The translations under genes and the position numbers were made by a program. Under the pieces are notes generated by a model. The model saw only the letters and a program-made list of their open reading frames with translations. It was not told the origin of the DNA and made no database searches. Shown here piece after piece: positions 1-8,731 of a stretch of DNA of 64,000 bases. This DNA is from Parvicella sp964387945 (GTDB lineage Bacteria > Bacteroidota > Bacteroidia > Flavobacteriales_D > Parvicellaceae), in contig CAYLYX010000002.1 in assembly GCA_964387945.1 (NCBI GenBank), positions 124,001 through 188,000 of the forward strand, given 5' to 3'. How positions within the stretch are numbered: position 1 is the stretch's first letter; each line of letters starts with the position of its first letter.

Positions 1-715
1 TGGAAAAGCACAACGTAAGCTCGTGTGGAAGGTTTTGGACCGTTATTACCCCAGCTTTTCAGGTTTAAAAGTTCTTGAGGTTAATTGCGGTACAGGGGTT
101 GATGCCGCACTCATTGCTCAAAAAGGTGGAGAAATCTTTGCAACGGATATTTCGAAAGAAATGGTAGAAATTACCCGTGCTAAACTCGAAAGCTACCCTA
201 ACGCCAAGACCGAACAACTTGACCTAAAGGAGGTGAATACCCTTAAGGAACCCTATGACCTACTGTTCTCTAATTTTGGAGGACTTAATTGCTTGGAGCC
301 ATCGGAATTGGCATCATTTATTCAAAAAGCATCTTCCATCATCACCCAAAACGGAAAAATGGTTTTGGTGATAATGCCCAAAAACACTATTTGGGAGACG
401 CTGTATTTCTCCTACAAGCTTTCGCCACTTCAAGCTTCTCGAAGGATGAAAAAAGGAGGAGCGCTCGCCAATGTGGAAGGAGCGAACGTTCGTACTTACT
501 ATTATAACCCTTCTTTTTTTCGTCAATTTGAGGAATGGAAAGTGGAATCGGTTTCACCAATCGGGCTATTTATTCCACCATCTTATCTAGAAAAAAGATT
601 TATACACAAACCGCAGAAAATCGAATCCTACTATCACAAAGACGCCACTCGTTTTAATAAGAAAAGCTTGGCTAAATTTGCCGATCACTATTGCATTGTT
701 CTTAAAAAGAAATGA
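1..715 (+). CDS. Class I SAM-dependent methyltransferase (5' end outside window)
   Basis: The reading frame is open to the left window edge (codons from base 2 read GKAQRKLVW), so the GTG at 23 is probably internal and the true start lies outside. The glycine-rich SAM loop (LEVNCGTG) falls about residues 18-25 counted from base 23, followed by an acidic ribose-binding position in FATDIS. The substrate cannot be read from the sequence. The stop overlaps the start of the next gene by 4 bases (ATGA), so the two are translationally coupled. Its neighbours are a B12-type radical SAM protein, a second methyltransferase and a glycosyltransferase, which suggests modification of a surface glycan or lipid. 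The family call is firm; the role is inferred. Confidence 0.85.
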   Translation, partial: GKAQRKLVWKVLDRYYPSFSGLKVLEVNCGTGVDAALIAQKGGEIFATDISKEMVEITRAKLESYPNAKTEQLDLKEVNTLKEPYDLLFSNFGGLNCLEPSELASFIQKASSIITQNGKMVLVIMPKNTIWETLYFSYKLSPLQASRRMKKGGALANVEGANVRTYYYNPSFFRQFEEWKVESVSPIGLFIPPSYLEKRFIHKPQKIESYYHKDATRFNKKSLAKFADHYCIVLKKK

Positions 716-2073
716 CTGTATTCCTGACCCATGCATATTACATCCAAGAGGATGAAAAGGAGTCTACTATCATGAAGCCTTATGTGCCACTCGGCATTTT
801 GTACATTTCAGCTTATTTAAGGGAACATGAATTCCAAACAACTGTTTTTGACACTACTTTCTCTTCCTTTGAAGAACAAAAAAAAGCCCTCGTAAAGCAA
901 ACACCAGAAGTGATCGCCATCTACACCAACTTAGTTACGAAGCTAAATGTTATAAGGTTAATTAAATGGATCAAAACCGAACCATCCTTAACTCAAAGTA
1001 AGCTCGTTTTGGGTGGCCCCGACTTACGGTATAATATTGAAAACTACCTTAAGACGGGTGCCGATTTTTTGGTAATTGGGGAAGGAGAACAAACGATGAA
1101 AGAACTTTGTGATTTCCTTTTGCTGGGTAACTCTTTAACACCTTCTAAAGTTCAGGGTTTAGCCTATTTGGAAAATGGAGAGGTTATACAGACTGAAGAG
1201 AGAACTAAAATAAAAGAAATGGATGAGTTGCCCCTTCCTGATCGCTCTTCTGTTGACCTCTCCAAATACCTTACTACGTGGAAAAAACACCACGGGGGTA
1301 GCATGTTATCTGTTTCCACTCAAAGAGGGTGTCCGTATACGTGCAAATGGTGTAGTACTGCGGTTTATGGACTAAGTTATCGAAGAAGGTCGCCAAAATT
1401 AGTGGCCGAAGAAATCGAAATGTTGCTAAAGGAATATCCAGTAGATAGTTTTTGGTTTGTGGATGATGTGTTTACGGTAAGTCATAAGTGGATTGAAGCT
1501 TTCCATCAGGAGGTGATGAGCAGAGGATTAAAATTCAAGTTTGAATGTATCACTAGGGCAGAACGGATTAATGATAAGGTGCTGGAACAACTAAAGGAAA
1601 TGGGTTGTTCAAAGATTTGGATTGGAGCAGAAAGTGGTTCGCAGAAAATAATCGATGAAATGGATAGAAGGGTGGACATTAACCTTGTTTCTGACACTAT
1701 TGTAAAAACGAAAACAAAAGGGATTTCGACTGGCACTTTTATCATGTTGGGGTATCCCACAGAAACAATTGAAGACATTAAAAATACCGTTCGGTATTTA
1801 AAGAAGTGTAATCCAGATGATTTTACGATTACCTTGACGTACCCCATTAAAGGCACATCGCTTTATGAGCAAGTCAACGATAAAATCATTAACGATTTAG
1901 ATTGGTTTTCAAGCACAGATCGAGACATCGATTTTAAAAGAACCTATTCTAGAAAATTTTACGATCATGCCATAAGATATGTGGTGAATAGCGTCAAGTA
2001 TGACCAAACTAAATCAGCCCGACATAAAATGAAAGCCGTCTATTCTAAAATGATGATGACCGCCCTAAAGTAA
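712..2073 (+). CDS. B12-binding domain radical SAM protein
   Basis: This 453-residue protein has an N-terminal cobalamin-binding-like Rossmann domain (about residues 20-145, with VLGGPD and GEGE) followed by a radical SAM domain. The iron-sulfur cluster cysteines are visible as C-x3-C-x2-C at about residues 207, 211 and 214 (GCPYTCKWC). The later WIGAESGSQ segment is typical of the barrel. I do not see the DxHxxG B12 motif, as is common in the subfamily that binds cobalamin base-off. Such enzymes methylate unactivated carbon or phosphorus or rearrange carbon skeletons; the substrate here is unknown. The start overlaps the preceding methyltransferase by 4 bases and the next gene begins directly after the stop, so this is an operon. 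Confidence 0.88.
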   Translation: MTVFLTHAYYIQEDEKESTIMKPYVPLGILYISAYLREHEFQTTVFDTTFSSFEEQKKALVKQTPEVIAIYTNLVTKLNVIRLIKWIKTEPSLTQSKLVLGGPDLRYNIENYLKTGADFLVIGEGEQTMKELCDFLLLGNSLTPSKVQGLAYLENGEVIQTEERTKIKEMDELPLPDRSSVDLSKYLTTWKKHHGGSMLSVSTQRGCPYTCKWCSTAVYGLSYRRRSPKLVAEEIEMLLKEYPVDSFWFVDDVFTVSHKWIEAFHQEVMSRGLKFKFECITRAERINDKVLEQLKEMGCSKIWIGAESGSQKIIDEMDRRVDINLVSDTIVKTKTKGISTGTFIMLGYPTETIEDIKNTVRYLKKCNPDDFTITLTYPIKGTSLYEQVNDKIINDLDWFSSTDRDIDFKRTYSRKFYDHAIRYVVNSVKYDQTKSARHKMKAVYSKMMMTALK

Positions 2074-2787
2074 ATGAACCACAACCACGAAATATTCGAA
2101 AAACATTATCTTGATGCTCGTAGAAAAGAGTTACGATTGTATTCTGATGAGCAGGTGAGATCGCTCCCTTTTGTCAGTCCACATGCTACGCAAGATAAAG
2201 AGTGGAAGTTGCGATCAAAAACAACAAAAAGGTTTCAGGACTACCTCCAGCGAAAAAACTTTACCCGTGTGCTAGATCTGGGCTGCGGAAATGGTTGGTT
2301 TACCCATCAAATGGCAAAATCACTTCCCGATTCACAAATTATTGGTGCTGATATCAATCAAACGGAACTGGAGCAAGCTAGAAGATGTTTCGCATCTAAA
2401 AATATTGATTTTAAATATCTAGATGTATTCGACTTTCAGCCTTCGCAAAAGTTTGATTTGATCACCATCAATGCCGCTATTCAGTACTTTGAAAACATCG
2501 ATCAACTCTTCCAAAAAATCAAAACCCTTTTGCGCGGTGGTGGAGAGTTTCATATCCTTGATTCTCCTATTTACAGCAACAAAGAAGCTGCCAGAGCGGC
2601 TAAAATTCGTTCTCAGGAGTACTACACTAAAATTGGCAATCCAGAGCTCATAGAGCGATACTTCCATCACAGGTGGGAAGATTTTGAGGTTTTTACTACG
2701 TTTTATATGCCAACAGCAAATCGGCTGTTAACCAAACTAAAGGCTGATTCCCCTTTTCCTTGGCTAGTTTATCAACACAATGTATAA
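2074..2787 (+). CDS. Class I SAM-dependent methyltransferase
   Basis: This 237-residue protein has a clear SAM-binding motif I (VLDLGCGNGWF, about residues 66-76), an acidic residue at about 93 (GADIN) and a post-motif region reading FDLITINAAIQYF. It is a stand-alone small-molecule or glycan methyltransferase; the acceptor cannot be inferred. The ATG immediately follows the stop of the radical SAM gene with no gap, and its 3' end overlaps the glycosyltransferase by 8 bases, which argues for a co-translated block. It is not a close duplicate of the methyltransferase at the window edge: outside the SAM motif the two sequences differ. Confidence 0.87.
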   Translation: MNHNHEIFEKHYLDARRKELRLYSDEQVRSLPFVSPHATQDKEWKLRSKTTKRFQDYLQRKNFTRVLDLGCGNGWFTHQMAKSLPDSQIIGADINQTELEQARRCFASKNIDFKYLDVFDFQPSQKFDLITINAAIQYFENIDQLFQKIKTLLRGGGEFHILDSPIYSNKEAARAAKIRSQEYYTKIGNPELIERYFHHRWEDFEVFTTFYMPTANRLLTKLKADSPFPWLVYQHNV

Positions 2788-3847
2788 ACCCTCTAAAAAC
2801 ATATTGTTCCTTACTCCCGGTTTTCCCGCAGATGAAAACGATAGCACGTGCATTCCAGCTTTGCAAGACTTTATCAAAGGCCTAAGACTTCAAGAGCCTG
2901 ATCTTGCCATTTCAATCATTTCTCTCCACTACCCTGAGCAAAAAAATGTGTATCATTGGCAGGGATGCAAGGTTTATGCCCTTGGCGCTGCCAACTGTAA
3001 GTTTCCAAAGAGATATTACTACTGGCGTGCGCTGAAAAGTCAAGTCTTACAGCTTCATCAAAGAGAGCCTTTTGACTTGATTCACGGCTTCTGGTTTGAT
3101 GAAGTAACATACGTAGTTAATGAATTCAAACATCGGCTTAGCATCCCTATTTACTGCACATTTATGGGTCAGGAAGGAGTCACTGCAAATCGCTATTCAA
3201 AACGTATAGATCTCCCGGAAGGCAACTTGGTGGCGTTATCAGACTTTCAGCACAAAGACATCGTAAGCAATTTAGGAATTAAACCTGCCCACTTGATCCC
3301 TTGGGCCACAACAAACCACCCCACTTCTTTCGATAAAACCATTGACTTGATCAACATTGGTTGGTTCAATGAGTTAAAAAACCAAAAAGAATCAATTGCT
3401 ATTCTAGCACAAGTTCAGAAGGTTTATCCTCATGTAAAAATGATCTTTATAGGAGAAGGAGCGCTGCTAGACCAGTGTCAGTCTCAGGTCAAAAAGCTTA
3501 GTTTGGCAAACAATGTTCAATTTACCGGACTTATTCCCCGCGAAGAAGTCTTCGATTTGCTCAGCAAGTCAAGAATTCTAATTCATTCGAGCCATTATGA
3601 ATCCTTTGGTATGATATTTCCAGAAGCCATCTCCGCACAGACCATGATCGTATCGAAGCGAGTGGGGATAGCGAAAGAAGAACCATGGTGGAAAATTTAC
3701 TCAACGGTCGATCAAGCTGTTAGTCAGATTAAAGAATTTCTCGAGCACCCTGTGTATCCAAGTAAAGATGAAAAAGAACAATTTTCCGTTCAAAACACGG
3801 TAGAAAAGTACCTGACATTATGGGGTACAAAAAAAGGTCGCACGTGA
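2780..3847 (+). CDS. Glycosyltransferase family 4 (GT-B fold)
   Basis: This 355-residue protein has an N-terminal acceptor-side domain with a TPGFP glycine loop and a C-terminal donor domain. The family E-x7-E motif is present as E274-SFGMIF-P-E282, preceded by the SRILIHSSHYESFG stretch, and INIGWFNELKNQ marks the start of the donor domain. The expected role is transfer of a sugar from a nucleotide donor onto a surface polysaccharide or lipid at the cytoplasmic face of the membrane. It is the last gene of the plus-strand cluster and its stop codon lies inside a strong hairpin at 3834-3861. Donor and acceptor are unknown. Confidence 0.87.
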   Translation: MYKPSKNILFLTPGFPADENDSTCIPALQDFIKGLRLQEPDLAISIISLHYPEQKNVYHWQGCKVYALGAANCKFPKRYYYWRALKSQVLQLHQREPFDLIHGFWFDEVTYVVNEFKHRLSIPIYCTFMGQEGVTANRYSKRIDLPEGNLVALSDFQHKDIVSNLGIKPAHLIPWATTNHPTSFDKTIDLINIGWFNELKNQKESIAILAQVQKVYPHVKMIFIGEGALLDQCQSQVKKLSLANNVQFTGLIPREEVFDLLSKSRILIHSSHYESFGMIFPEAISAQTMIVSKRVGIAKEEPWWKIYSTVDQAVSQIKEFLEHPVYPSKDEKEQFSVQNTVEKYLTLWGTKKGRT

Positions 3848-3861
3848 AACGTTGCGACCTT
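3834..3861 (-). terminator. Intrinsic terminator for the minus-strand small gene, probably bidirectional
   Basis: A 9-bp perfect stem (AAGGTCGCA with TGCGACCTT) is extended by 3 bp after one bulged base and closed by a GAA loop. On the minus strand it is followed by seven T residues (the A run at 3829-3835), the classical intrinsic terminator layout for the small gene at 3915-4076. On the plus strand only TTCT follows, so termination of the glycosyltransferase operon is weaker. The stem includes the glycosyltransferase stop codon. Confidence 0.75.
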
Positions 3862-3914
3862 CTAACCAATGAAACAACTCAATAAAACCTTATGGTTGTT
3901 ATAAAGCCAAAAAT

Positions 3915-4076
3915 TTAATTCATACCCAACGACTTTTCTTTAAAGTCGTATTTCTTCTTCAGCGCTACAATCAATCTAGCTTGCTTGATTTTGCTCGCCT
4001 TCACCAGCTCATCTCTTCTCTCACTTTCTAGGATGTCCAATATTTCAAATTGAATCTCCTGGGGTATACTTTTCAT
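3915..4076 (-). CDS. Small hypothetical protein (53 residues)
   Basis: A short minus-strand frame starts with ATG (MKSIPQEIQFEILDIL) and ends GMN-stop. It is highly charged, with lysine- and glutamate-rich helices, no signal peptide and no membrane segment, so it is probably a small cytoplasmic helical protein. It is supported as a gene by a matching TAnnTTTG promoter element at 4112-4119, a leader of about 30 bases, and a downstream intrinsic terminator at 3834-3861, forming a complete monocistronic unit. I recognise no family. It could be a small regulator, but nothing in the sequence shows a function. Confidence 0.6.
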   Translation of the reverse strand: MKSIPQEIQFEILDILESERRDELVKASKIKQARLIVALKKKYDFKEKSLGMN

Positions 4077-4111
4077 AACGATAACCGTGTTTAATTATTG
4101 TTAATTGACCA

Positions 4112-4119
4112 CAAAGTTA
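4112..4119 (-). promoter_or_regulatory. Bacteroidota -7 element (TAACTTTG)
   Basis: An exact match to TAnnTTTG on the minus strand, 35 bases upstream of the ATG of the 53-residue gene. No convincing -33 TTTG was seen at the usual spacing. Confidence 0.55.
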
Positions 4120-4191
4120 AGGAAAGTCTAATTGAACCGAAAAATTTTCAGCGCATTATTTTAATCAAAACACCACATTTAATCTATTATA

Positions 4192-4268
4192 TTGTTTTTT
4201 AGTGTTGTTGTGATGTTTTGTGTGGCATTTTTCTTATAACACAAAACATCATTTCGACTAAAAAACAA
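4192..4268. repeat. Long interrupted palindrome in intergenic DNA
   Basis: Two nested perfect arm pairs lie in AT-rich intergenic DNA. The outer arms at 4192-4203 and 4257-4268 pair over 12 bp. The inner arms at 4211-4223 and 4239-4251 pair over 13 bp. A 7/5-base internal loop separates them and a 15-base loop closes the structure. Neither strand has a T-run after it, so it does not look like an intrinsic terminator. It could be a protein-binding palindrome, a cruciform site or part of a structured transcript. The rest of 4120-4390 shows no gene. Confidence 0.7.
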
Positions 4269-4387
4269 GTGTTTGTACGTATTGGTCGACAATTAAATTA
4301 AACTTATCTGCATTTTATCGTGTTTTGTCTTATTTGTTTACGTTGTCATGCCGCTAGCAAAATAGTACGCTGCTACTTCGAAAAAAC

Positions 4388-4395
4388 TATCTTTG
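4388..4395 (+). promoter_or_regulatory. -7 element (TATCTTTG) for the RseP-like gene
   Basis: An exact TAnnTTTG match ending 20 bases before the ATG at 4416, implying a very short leader. No clear -33 element was seen. Confidence 0.6.
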
Positions 4396-4415
4396 CAGCA
4401 CTTTAATAAATATGC

Positions 4416-5810
4416 ATGGAGATTTTAATTAAAGCAGCACAGTTGCTGCTGAGCCTTTCGATACTTATTATTCTGCACGAGTTGGGTCATTTCCTTCCAG
4501 CCAAGTGGTTCAAAACAAGAGTGGAGAAGTTCTACCTGTTTTTTGATGCAGGCTTCTCTCTGTTTAAAGTAAAAAAGGGAGAAACAGAGTACGGAATTGG
4601 ATGGCTTCCTTTAGGAGGTTATGTGAAAATTGCCGGAATGATTGACGAAAGTATGGACAATGACTTGGACGCAGAGCCTCAACCCTGGGAGTTTCGTTCT
4701 AAGCCAGCTTGGCAACGACTAGTCATTATGATTGGTGGTGTAGTGGTTAACCTCATTGTTGGTTTTGTGATTTACATGATGCTACTCTTTGTTTGGGGTC
4801 AAGACCATGTGAAACCAGGAGATATGCTCTATGGATTTGATGCCTCACCCATTATGGAGGAAATTGGTTTTCAGGATGGAGATCAGATCTTGAAGATTAA
4901 TGGAGAGGTTCCATTTGATGTAATGGACGTCAACAAAAAAATCCTCTTTGACGGTGTTTCTTCGATTGAAGTAGAACATCCAAACGGTGAAATTGAAACA
5001 ATTAAGGTACCTGCTGAAACGGATATGGCGCTTTTTCAGGCAGGAGAATCTGCTTTCTCTCCTTTGGTGCTTCCTGTGCTAGACACAGTTTTGGCTGATA
5101 GTCCTGGCGAAAAAGCTGGACTGCAGAAAGGTGATACGATTGTTTCAATAAACGGCAATTTAACTCCTTATTGGAATGGTTTCACTGCGGAAGTTAGTCG
5201 ATTGGACTCCGCCTATTGGGCTAAAAAAACCGCTGTTTTTGTTGAGACTGACCAGAGCTTCCATGACCTTGTTTATAATGTTGACCCCTTAGTCGTAGAC
5301 CTTGTCGTGCTCAGAGGAAATGATTCGCTATTTCTTTCTTCAGAGCTCTCTAAAGGCAAAATTGGTGTAGGTCCTAAAACAAAGGTCGAAGACTTCGCTA
5401 CCAAAAGTCATAAAGATTACGGGTTCTTTGAAAGTATAGGCAAAGGGTTTGGATACGGATACAACACCCTTTATACGTATGTGGCACAGTTCAAGTTTGT
5501 CTTCACCAAAAAAGGTTCTACTGGCATTGGTGGTTTTGGTGCAATCGGAGGACTTTTCCCAAGCGAATGGAACTGGCAGGCCTTTTGGTCAACCACTGCT
5601 ATGATTAGTATTATTCTGGCTTTTATGAACATCCTGCCCATCCCTGCTTTGGATGGTGGTCACGTTCTTTTCTTGCTCTATGAAATCATTTCTGGAAAAG
5701 CTCCAAGTGACAAGTTCCTAACCCGAGCACAAGTAATTGGAATGATTATTCTCTTAGGACTATTGATTTACGCCAACGGACTTGATGTTTATCGCTTATT
5801 TACGGAGTAG
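4416..5810 (+). CDS. rseP: RIP metalloprotease RseP (site-2 protease, M50 family)
   Basis: This 464-residue polytopic membrane zinc protease has HExxH at residues 21-25 (HELGH) in the first membrane helix. The third metal ligand region lies at about residues 405-416 (NILPIPALDGGH, with D413). Two periplasmic PDZ domains sit between (about 130-200 and 215-330), and helices follow at the C-terminus. The family cleaves transmembrane proteins, typically anti-sigma factors or leftover signal peptides, in regulated intramembrane proteolysis. In this phylum the substrate is usually unknown. The ATG is 20 bases after a TAnnTTTG element, which supports the start. The gene converges on mnmA with only 19 bases between. 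Confidence 0.93.
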   Translation: MEILIKAAQLLLSLSILIILHELGHFLPAKWFKTRVEKFYLFFDAGFSLFKVKKGETEYGIGWLPLGGYVKIAGMIDESMDNDLDAEPQPWEFRSKPAWQRLVIMIGGVVVNLIVGFVIYMMLLFVWGQDHVKPGDMLYGFDASPIMEEIGFQDGDQILKINGEVPFDVMDVNKKILFDGVSSIEVEHPNGEIETIKVPAETDMALFQAGESAFSPLVLPVLDTVLADSPGEKAGLQKGDTIVSINGNLTPYWNGFTAEVSRLDSAYWAKKTAVFVETDQSFHDLVYNVDPLVVDLVVLRGNDSLFLSSELSKGKIGVGPKTKVEDFATKSHKDYGFFESIGKGFGYGYNTLYTYVAQFKFVFTKKGSTGIGGFGAIGGLFPSEWNWQAFWSTTAMISIILAFMNILPIPALDGGHVLFLLYEIISGKAPSDKFLTRAQVIGMIILLGLLIYANGLDVYRLFTE

Positions 5811-5829
5811 AAATGAGCTGATTAATCAT

Positions 5830-6996
5830 TCAGGAAATCACACCTGACCCAATTAACTCATTACCATCGTACCAGGCAGCAAACTGACCGGGAGTAATTC
5901 CCCTTTGCGTTTCTTCAAAAATGATGTAGAGTCCCTCTTCTTTTTGATGAAGCGTAAGGTTTTTTAGAGGCTGACGATACCTAATCCGACCTGAATAAGT
6001 TCTAGATTCTCCGTTATACAACGCCAAATCTGGACGAACCCAGTGGATGTCTTCACTTTTGATGAAGAGCCCTTTTCTGTGAAGCGCTTTGTGGTGATCT
6101 CCTTGCCCTACGTAAACGATATTCTCTTGAGTGTCTGTACCTACGACAAACAATGGTTCTGGTTTACCCCCCACGTTTAGTCCTTTTCGCTGACCAATGG
6201 TAAAGTAGTGCGCTCCATCGTGCTTTCCAACCACTTCTCCCATACTTCTATTAAGTTTAAAACCTTTGGTCAGTTCAGGCAATGAATCTCCTTGATATTC
6301 AAACGCTTCATTCTCCGCCTCCAGCTCGATAATATCTCCCTCTTTTGGCTTCAATTGTTGTTGTAGAAAAACAGGCAGCTTTACTTTTCCGATAAAACAG
6401 AGTCCTTGCGAATCCTTTTTTTCTGCTGTATTCAGCCCGATCGATTTGGCAATTTCTCGCACCTCACTTTTTTGTAGATGTCCGATTGGGAATAGTGCTT
6501 TAGAAAGTTGTTCTTGACTCAACTGACACAGGAAATAGCTTTGATCCTTCCCTGAGTCTGCACCAGCCAACAGCCTGTGTACTTCGTTTCCGTCTGAGAG
6601 GATGGTTTCCTTTTGGCAATAATGCCCAGTAGCCACAAAGTCTGCACCTAGTGAAAGTGCCTTATCCAAAAAAATATCAAACTTCACTTCTCGATTACAC
6701 AACACATCAGGATTGGGAGTTCTACCCGCTGCATATTCATTAAACATGTAATCTACGATGCGCTCTTTATACTCTTTGCTGAAATCGATCACTTGAAAAG
6801 GTATTCCCAACATTTCTGCTACCTCAAGGGCATCGTTGCTATCATCAACCCATGGGCATTCATCGCTGATAATCACAGAGTCGTCTACCCAGTTTCTCAT
6901 GAACAAGGCAATTACTTCGTAACCCTGCTCAATGAGCAAGTGTGCCGCCACGCTGCTGTCGACTCCACCAGATAAACCAACTACGACTCTTTTCAT
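5830..6996 (-). CDS. mnmA: tRNA 2-thiouridine(34) synthase MnmA
   Basis: This 388-residue enzyme thiolates U34 of tRNA-Lys, -Glu and -Gln using sulfur from a persulfide relay and ATP. The PP-loop SGGVDS is at residues 9-14. The catalytic cysteines appear as C100 in NPDVLCN and C200 in DSQGLCF. Length matches the family. A TAnnTTTG element (7001-7008) ends only 4 bases before the ATG, so the transcript is probably leaderless or nearly so. The upstream SulP gene ends 23 bases away in the same direction, so read-through is also possible. The window also carries mnmG, which modifies carbon 5 of the same wobble uridine. Confidence 0.97.
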   Translation of the reverse strand: MKRVVVGLSGGVDSSVAAHLLIEQGYEVIALFMRNWVDDSVIISDECPWVDDSNDALEVAEMLGIPFQVIDFSKEYKERIVDYMFNEYAAGRTPNPDVLCNREVKFDIFLDKALSLGADFVATGHYCQKETILSDGNEVHRLLAGADSGKDQSYFLCQLSQEQLSKALFPIGHLQKSEVREIAKSIGLNTAEKKDSQGLCFIGKVKLPVFLQQQLKPKEGDIIELEAENEAFEYQGDSLPELTKGFKLNRSMGEVVGKHDGAHYFTIGQRKGLNVGGKPEPLFVVGTDTQENIVYVGQGDHHKALHRKGLFIKSEDIHWVRPDLALYNGESRTYSGRIRYRQPLKNLTLHQKEEGLYIIFEETQRGITPGQFAAWYDGNELIGSGVIS

Positions 6997-7000
6997 GATA

Positions 7001-7008
7001 CAAAAATA
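7001..7008 (-). promoter_or_regulatory. -7 element (TATTTTTG) abutting the mnmA start
   Basis: An exact TAnnTTTG match whose last base is 4 bases from the start codon. If used, transcription would begin at or beside the ATG. Confidence 0.5.
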
Positions 7009-7019
7009 CCCGATTTCCT

Positions 7020-8609
7020 TTAATCCTGTGCGAGCACAAAATATCTGGGGTCATCAATATCCGTTTCTATGACTTTCTCAAACTTAGGAGATGATTTCTG
7101 TAAGATCTTTTTACAATCCGTACTCAGGTGTTTTAATTTGACTTCTTTCCCTGCTGCTTGGTATTTCTCCACCAGATTAAACAACGCTTCAATCCCGGAA
7201 TGATCCGATACTTTTGATTCCAAAAAGTCAATCACCACCTTGTCAGGATCATTCGCTACATCAAATTTTTCATTAAACGCTTGAATAGAACCAAAAAACA
7301 GCGGTCCATAGATTTCATACAACTTACTACCATCGTCTTGAATCGACTTGCGAGCACGTATGCGTTTTGCATTTTCCCACGAGAACACAAGTGCAGAAAC
7401 GATAACACCGGCAAGTACGGCAATCGCCAAATCAAAGATTACTGTAAGTGCTGATACGAGCACAAGCACAACAGCATCTGAAATTGGAATTTTAGGGAGA
7501 ATTCTAAAACTACTCCAAGCAAAGGTGCCTATCACCACCATAAACATTACTCCAACTAAAGCAGCAATGGGAATCATTTCAATGTATTCTGACAAAAACA
7601 AAATGAAGGCTAAAAGACCCAAGGCCGCAACAACACCAGACAACCTCCCTTTTCCTCCAGAGTTTACGTTGATCATACTTTGGCCAATCATGGCACATCC
7701 CCCCATACCTCCGAAGAAACCATTCAGAATATTTGCTCCTCCCTGAGCAACGCACTCTCGGTTTCCACTTCCTTTTGTTTCGGTAAGTTCATCAATTAAT
7801 TGCAACGTCATCAACGACTCAATGAGACCAATACCTGCCAAAATAGCTGCATAGGGTAACATGAATAAAAACGCTTCCCAGGATACTGGAATATTTGGAA
7901 CAGCAAAGGAAGGCAAAGACCCTTGAATTCCTTCACCGCCTACAAATGAACCAACCGTTTCCGTGCCGATGTTTCCAAAAATAACTACGCCCGAAACAAC
8001 TAAAATTGCTACTAATCCAGCAGGAACTTTTTTGGTGAGCTTAGGCAGCCCAAACATGATTCCCATGGTGAGCGCAATTAATCCCACCATCAACCAAATG
8101 GCTCCATTTGAGAATAGCGAGCTAAACCAGTCTGCGGAAAAGAGCGTTGTCCCCTCCGGTGCAACAGAAGGAAGCATTTCAAACTGAGACAAACCAATCA
8201 CAATGGCTAAGCCATTAACAAACCCCATCATTACCGGGTGAGGTATCAGTCGAACAAACTTCCCAAGCTTCAGTACTCCTGCTAGAATTTGCATGAGACC
8301 CATCAACAAAAGAGTCGCAAAAAGAAATTGCAGCGGATCGGTCTCCGGAAACTTTTCTCCAGCTTCCTTTAACATACCGACCATCACTACCGCCAATGCT
8401 CCTGTTGCCCCAGAGATCATTCCTGGTCTCCCTCCAAAAATGGCCGTAACAATACCCATCATAAAAGCTCCATACAAGCCAACAATTGGTGGAATGTCAG
8501 CCACAAAAGCAAAAGCAACAGCCTCTGGAACCAACGCTAAAGCAACCGTTATTCCTGATAAAATATCATCCTTTGGGTTCTGAACTTCTTTCTTGATTAA
8601 TTCTACCAT
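7020..8609 (-). CDS. SulP family inorganic anion transporter with STAS domain
   Basis: This 529-residue inner-membrane protein opens with a hydrophobic core carrying the SulP signature region (VPEAVAFAFVADIPPIVGLYGA) and ends with a cytoplasmic STAS domain from about residue 420. The family carries sulfate, bicarbonate or other anions, often with Na+ or H+. The N-terminus and overall size resemble the BicA/SulP bicarbonate-type branch, but the substrate cannot be fixed from sequence. A TAnnTTTG element sits 20 bases upstream of the ATG. The next gene downstream on the same strand is mnmA, functionally unrelated. Confidence 0.93.
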   Translation of the reverse strand: MVELIKKEVQNPKDDILSGITVALALVPEAVAFAFVADIPPIVGLYGAFMMGIVTAIFGGRPGMISGATGALAVVMVGMLKEAGEKFPETDPLQFLFATLLLMGLMQILAGVLKLGKFVRLIPHPVMMGFVNGLAIVIGLSQFEMLPSVAPEGTTLFSADWFSSLFSNGAIWLMVGLIALTMGIMFGLPKLTKKVPAGLVAILVVSGVVIFGNIGTETVGSFVGGEGIQGSLPSFAVPNIPVSWEAFLFMLPYAAILAGIGLIESLMTLQLIDELTETKGSGNRECVAQGGANILNGFFGGMGGCAMIGQSMINVNSGGKGRLSGVVAALGLLAFILFLSEYIEMIPIAALVGVMFMVVIGTFAWSSFRILPKIPISDAVVLVLVSALTVIFDLAIAVLAGVIVSALVFSWENAKRIRARKSIQDDGSKLYEIYGPLFFGSIQAFNEKFDVANDPDKVVIDFLESKVSDHSGIEALFNLVEKYQAAGKEVKLKHLSTDCKKILQKSSPKFEKVIETDIDDPRYFVLAQD

Positions 8610-8628
8610 CTCGCAGTTTTAAAGCGGG

Positions 8629-8636
8629 CAAAGGTA
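8629..8636 (-). promoter_or_regulatory. -7 element (TACCTTTG) for the SulP transporter gene
   Basis: An exact TAnnTTTG match on the minus strand, ending 19 bases before the ATG at 8609. Confidence 0.6.
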
Positions 8637-8731
8637 GACAATCTGCCACGGATACCTATTATTTTATCCGCCAACTTGCGATGGATTAGTTTGATTATCA
8701 AGATATTTAGTTAAATTCGAAAAAATGCACG

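Noticed and set aside
3836..3851. A degenerate parS-like CACGTGAAAC site
   Set aside because: Only about 12 of 16 positions match, and the sequence is explained by the terminator hairpin.
7348..8583. Long plus-strand frames opposite the SulP gene
   Set aside because: They mirror the membrane-protein codons of the SulP gene and lack signals.
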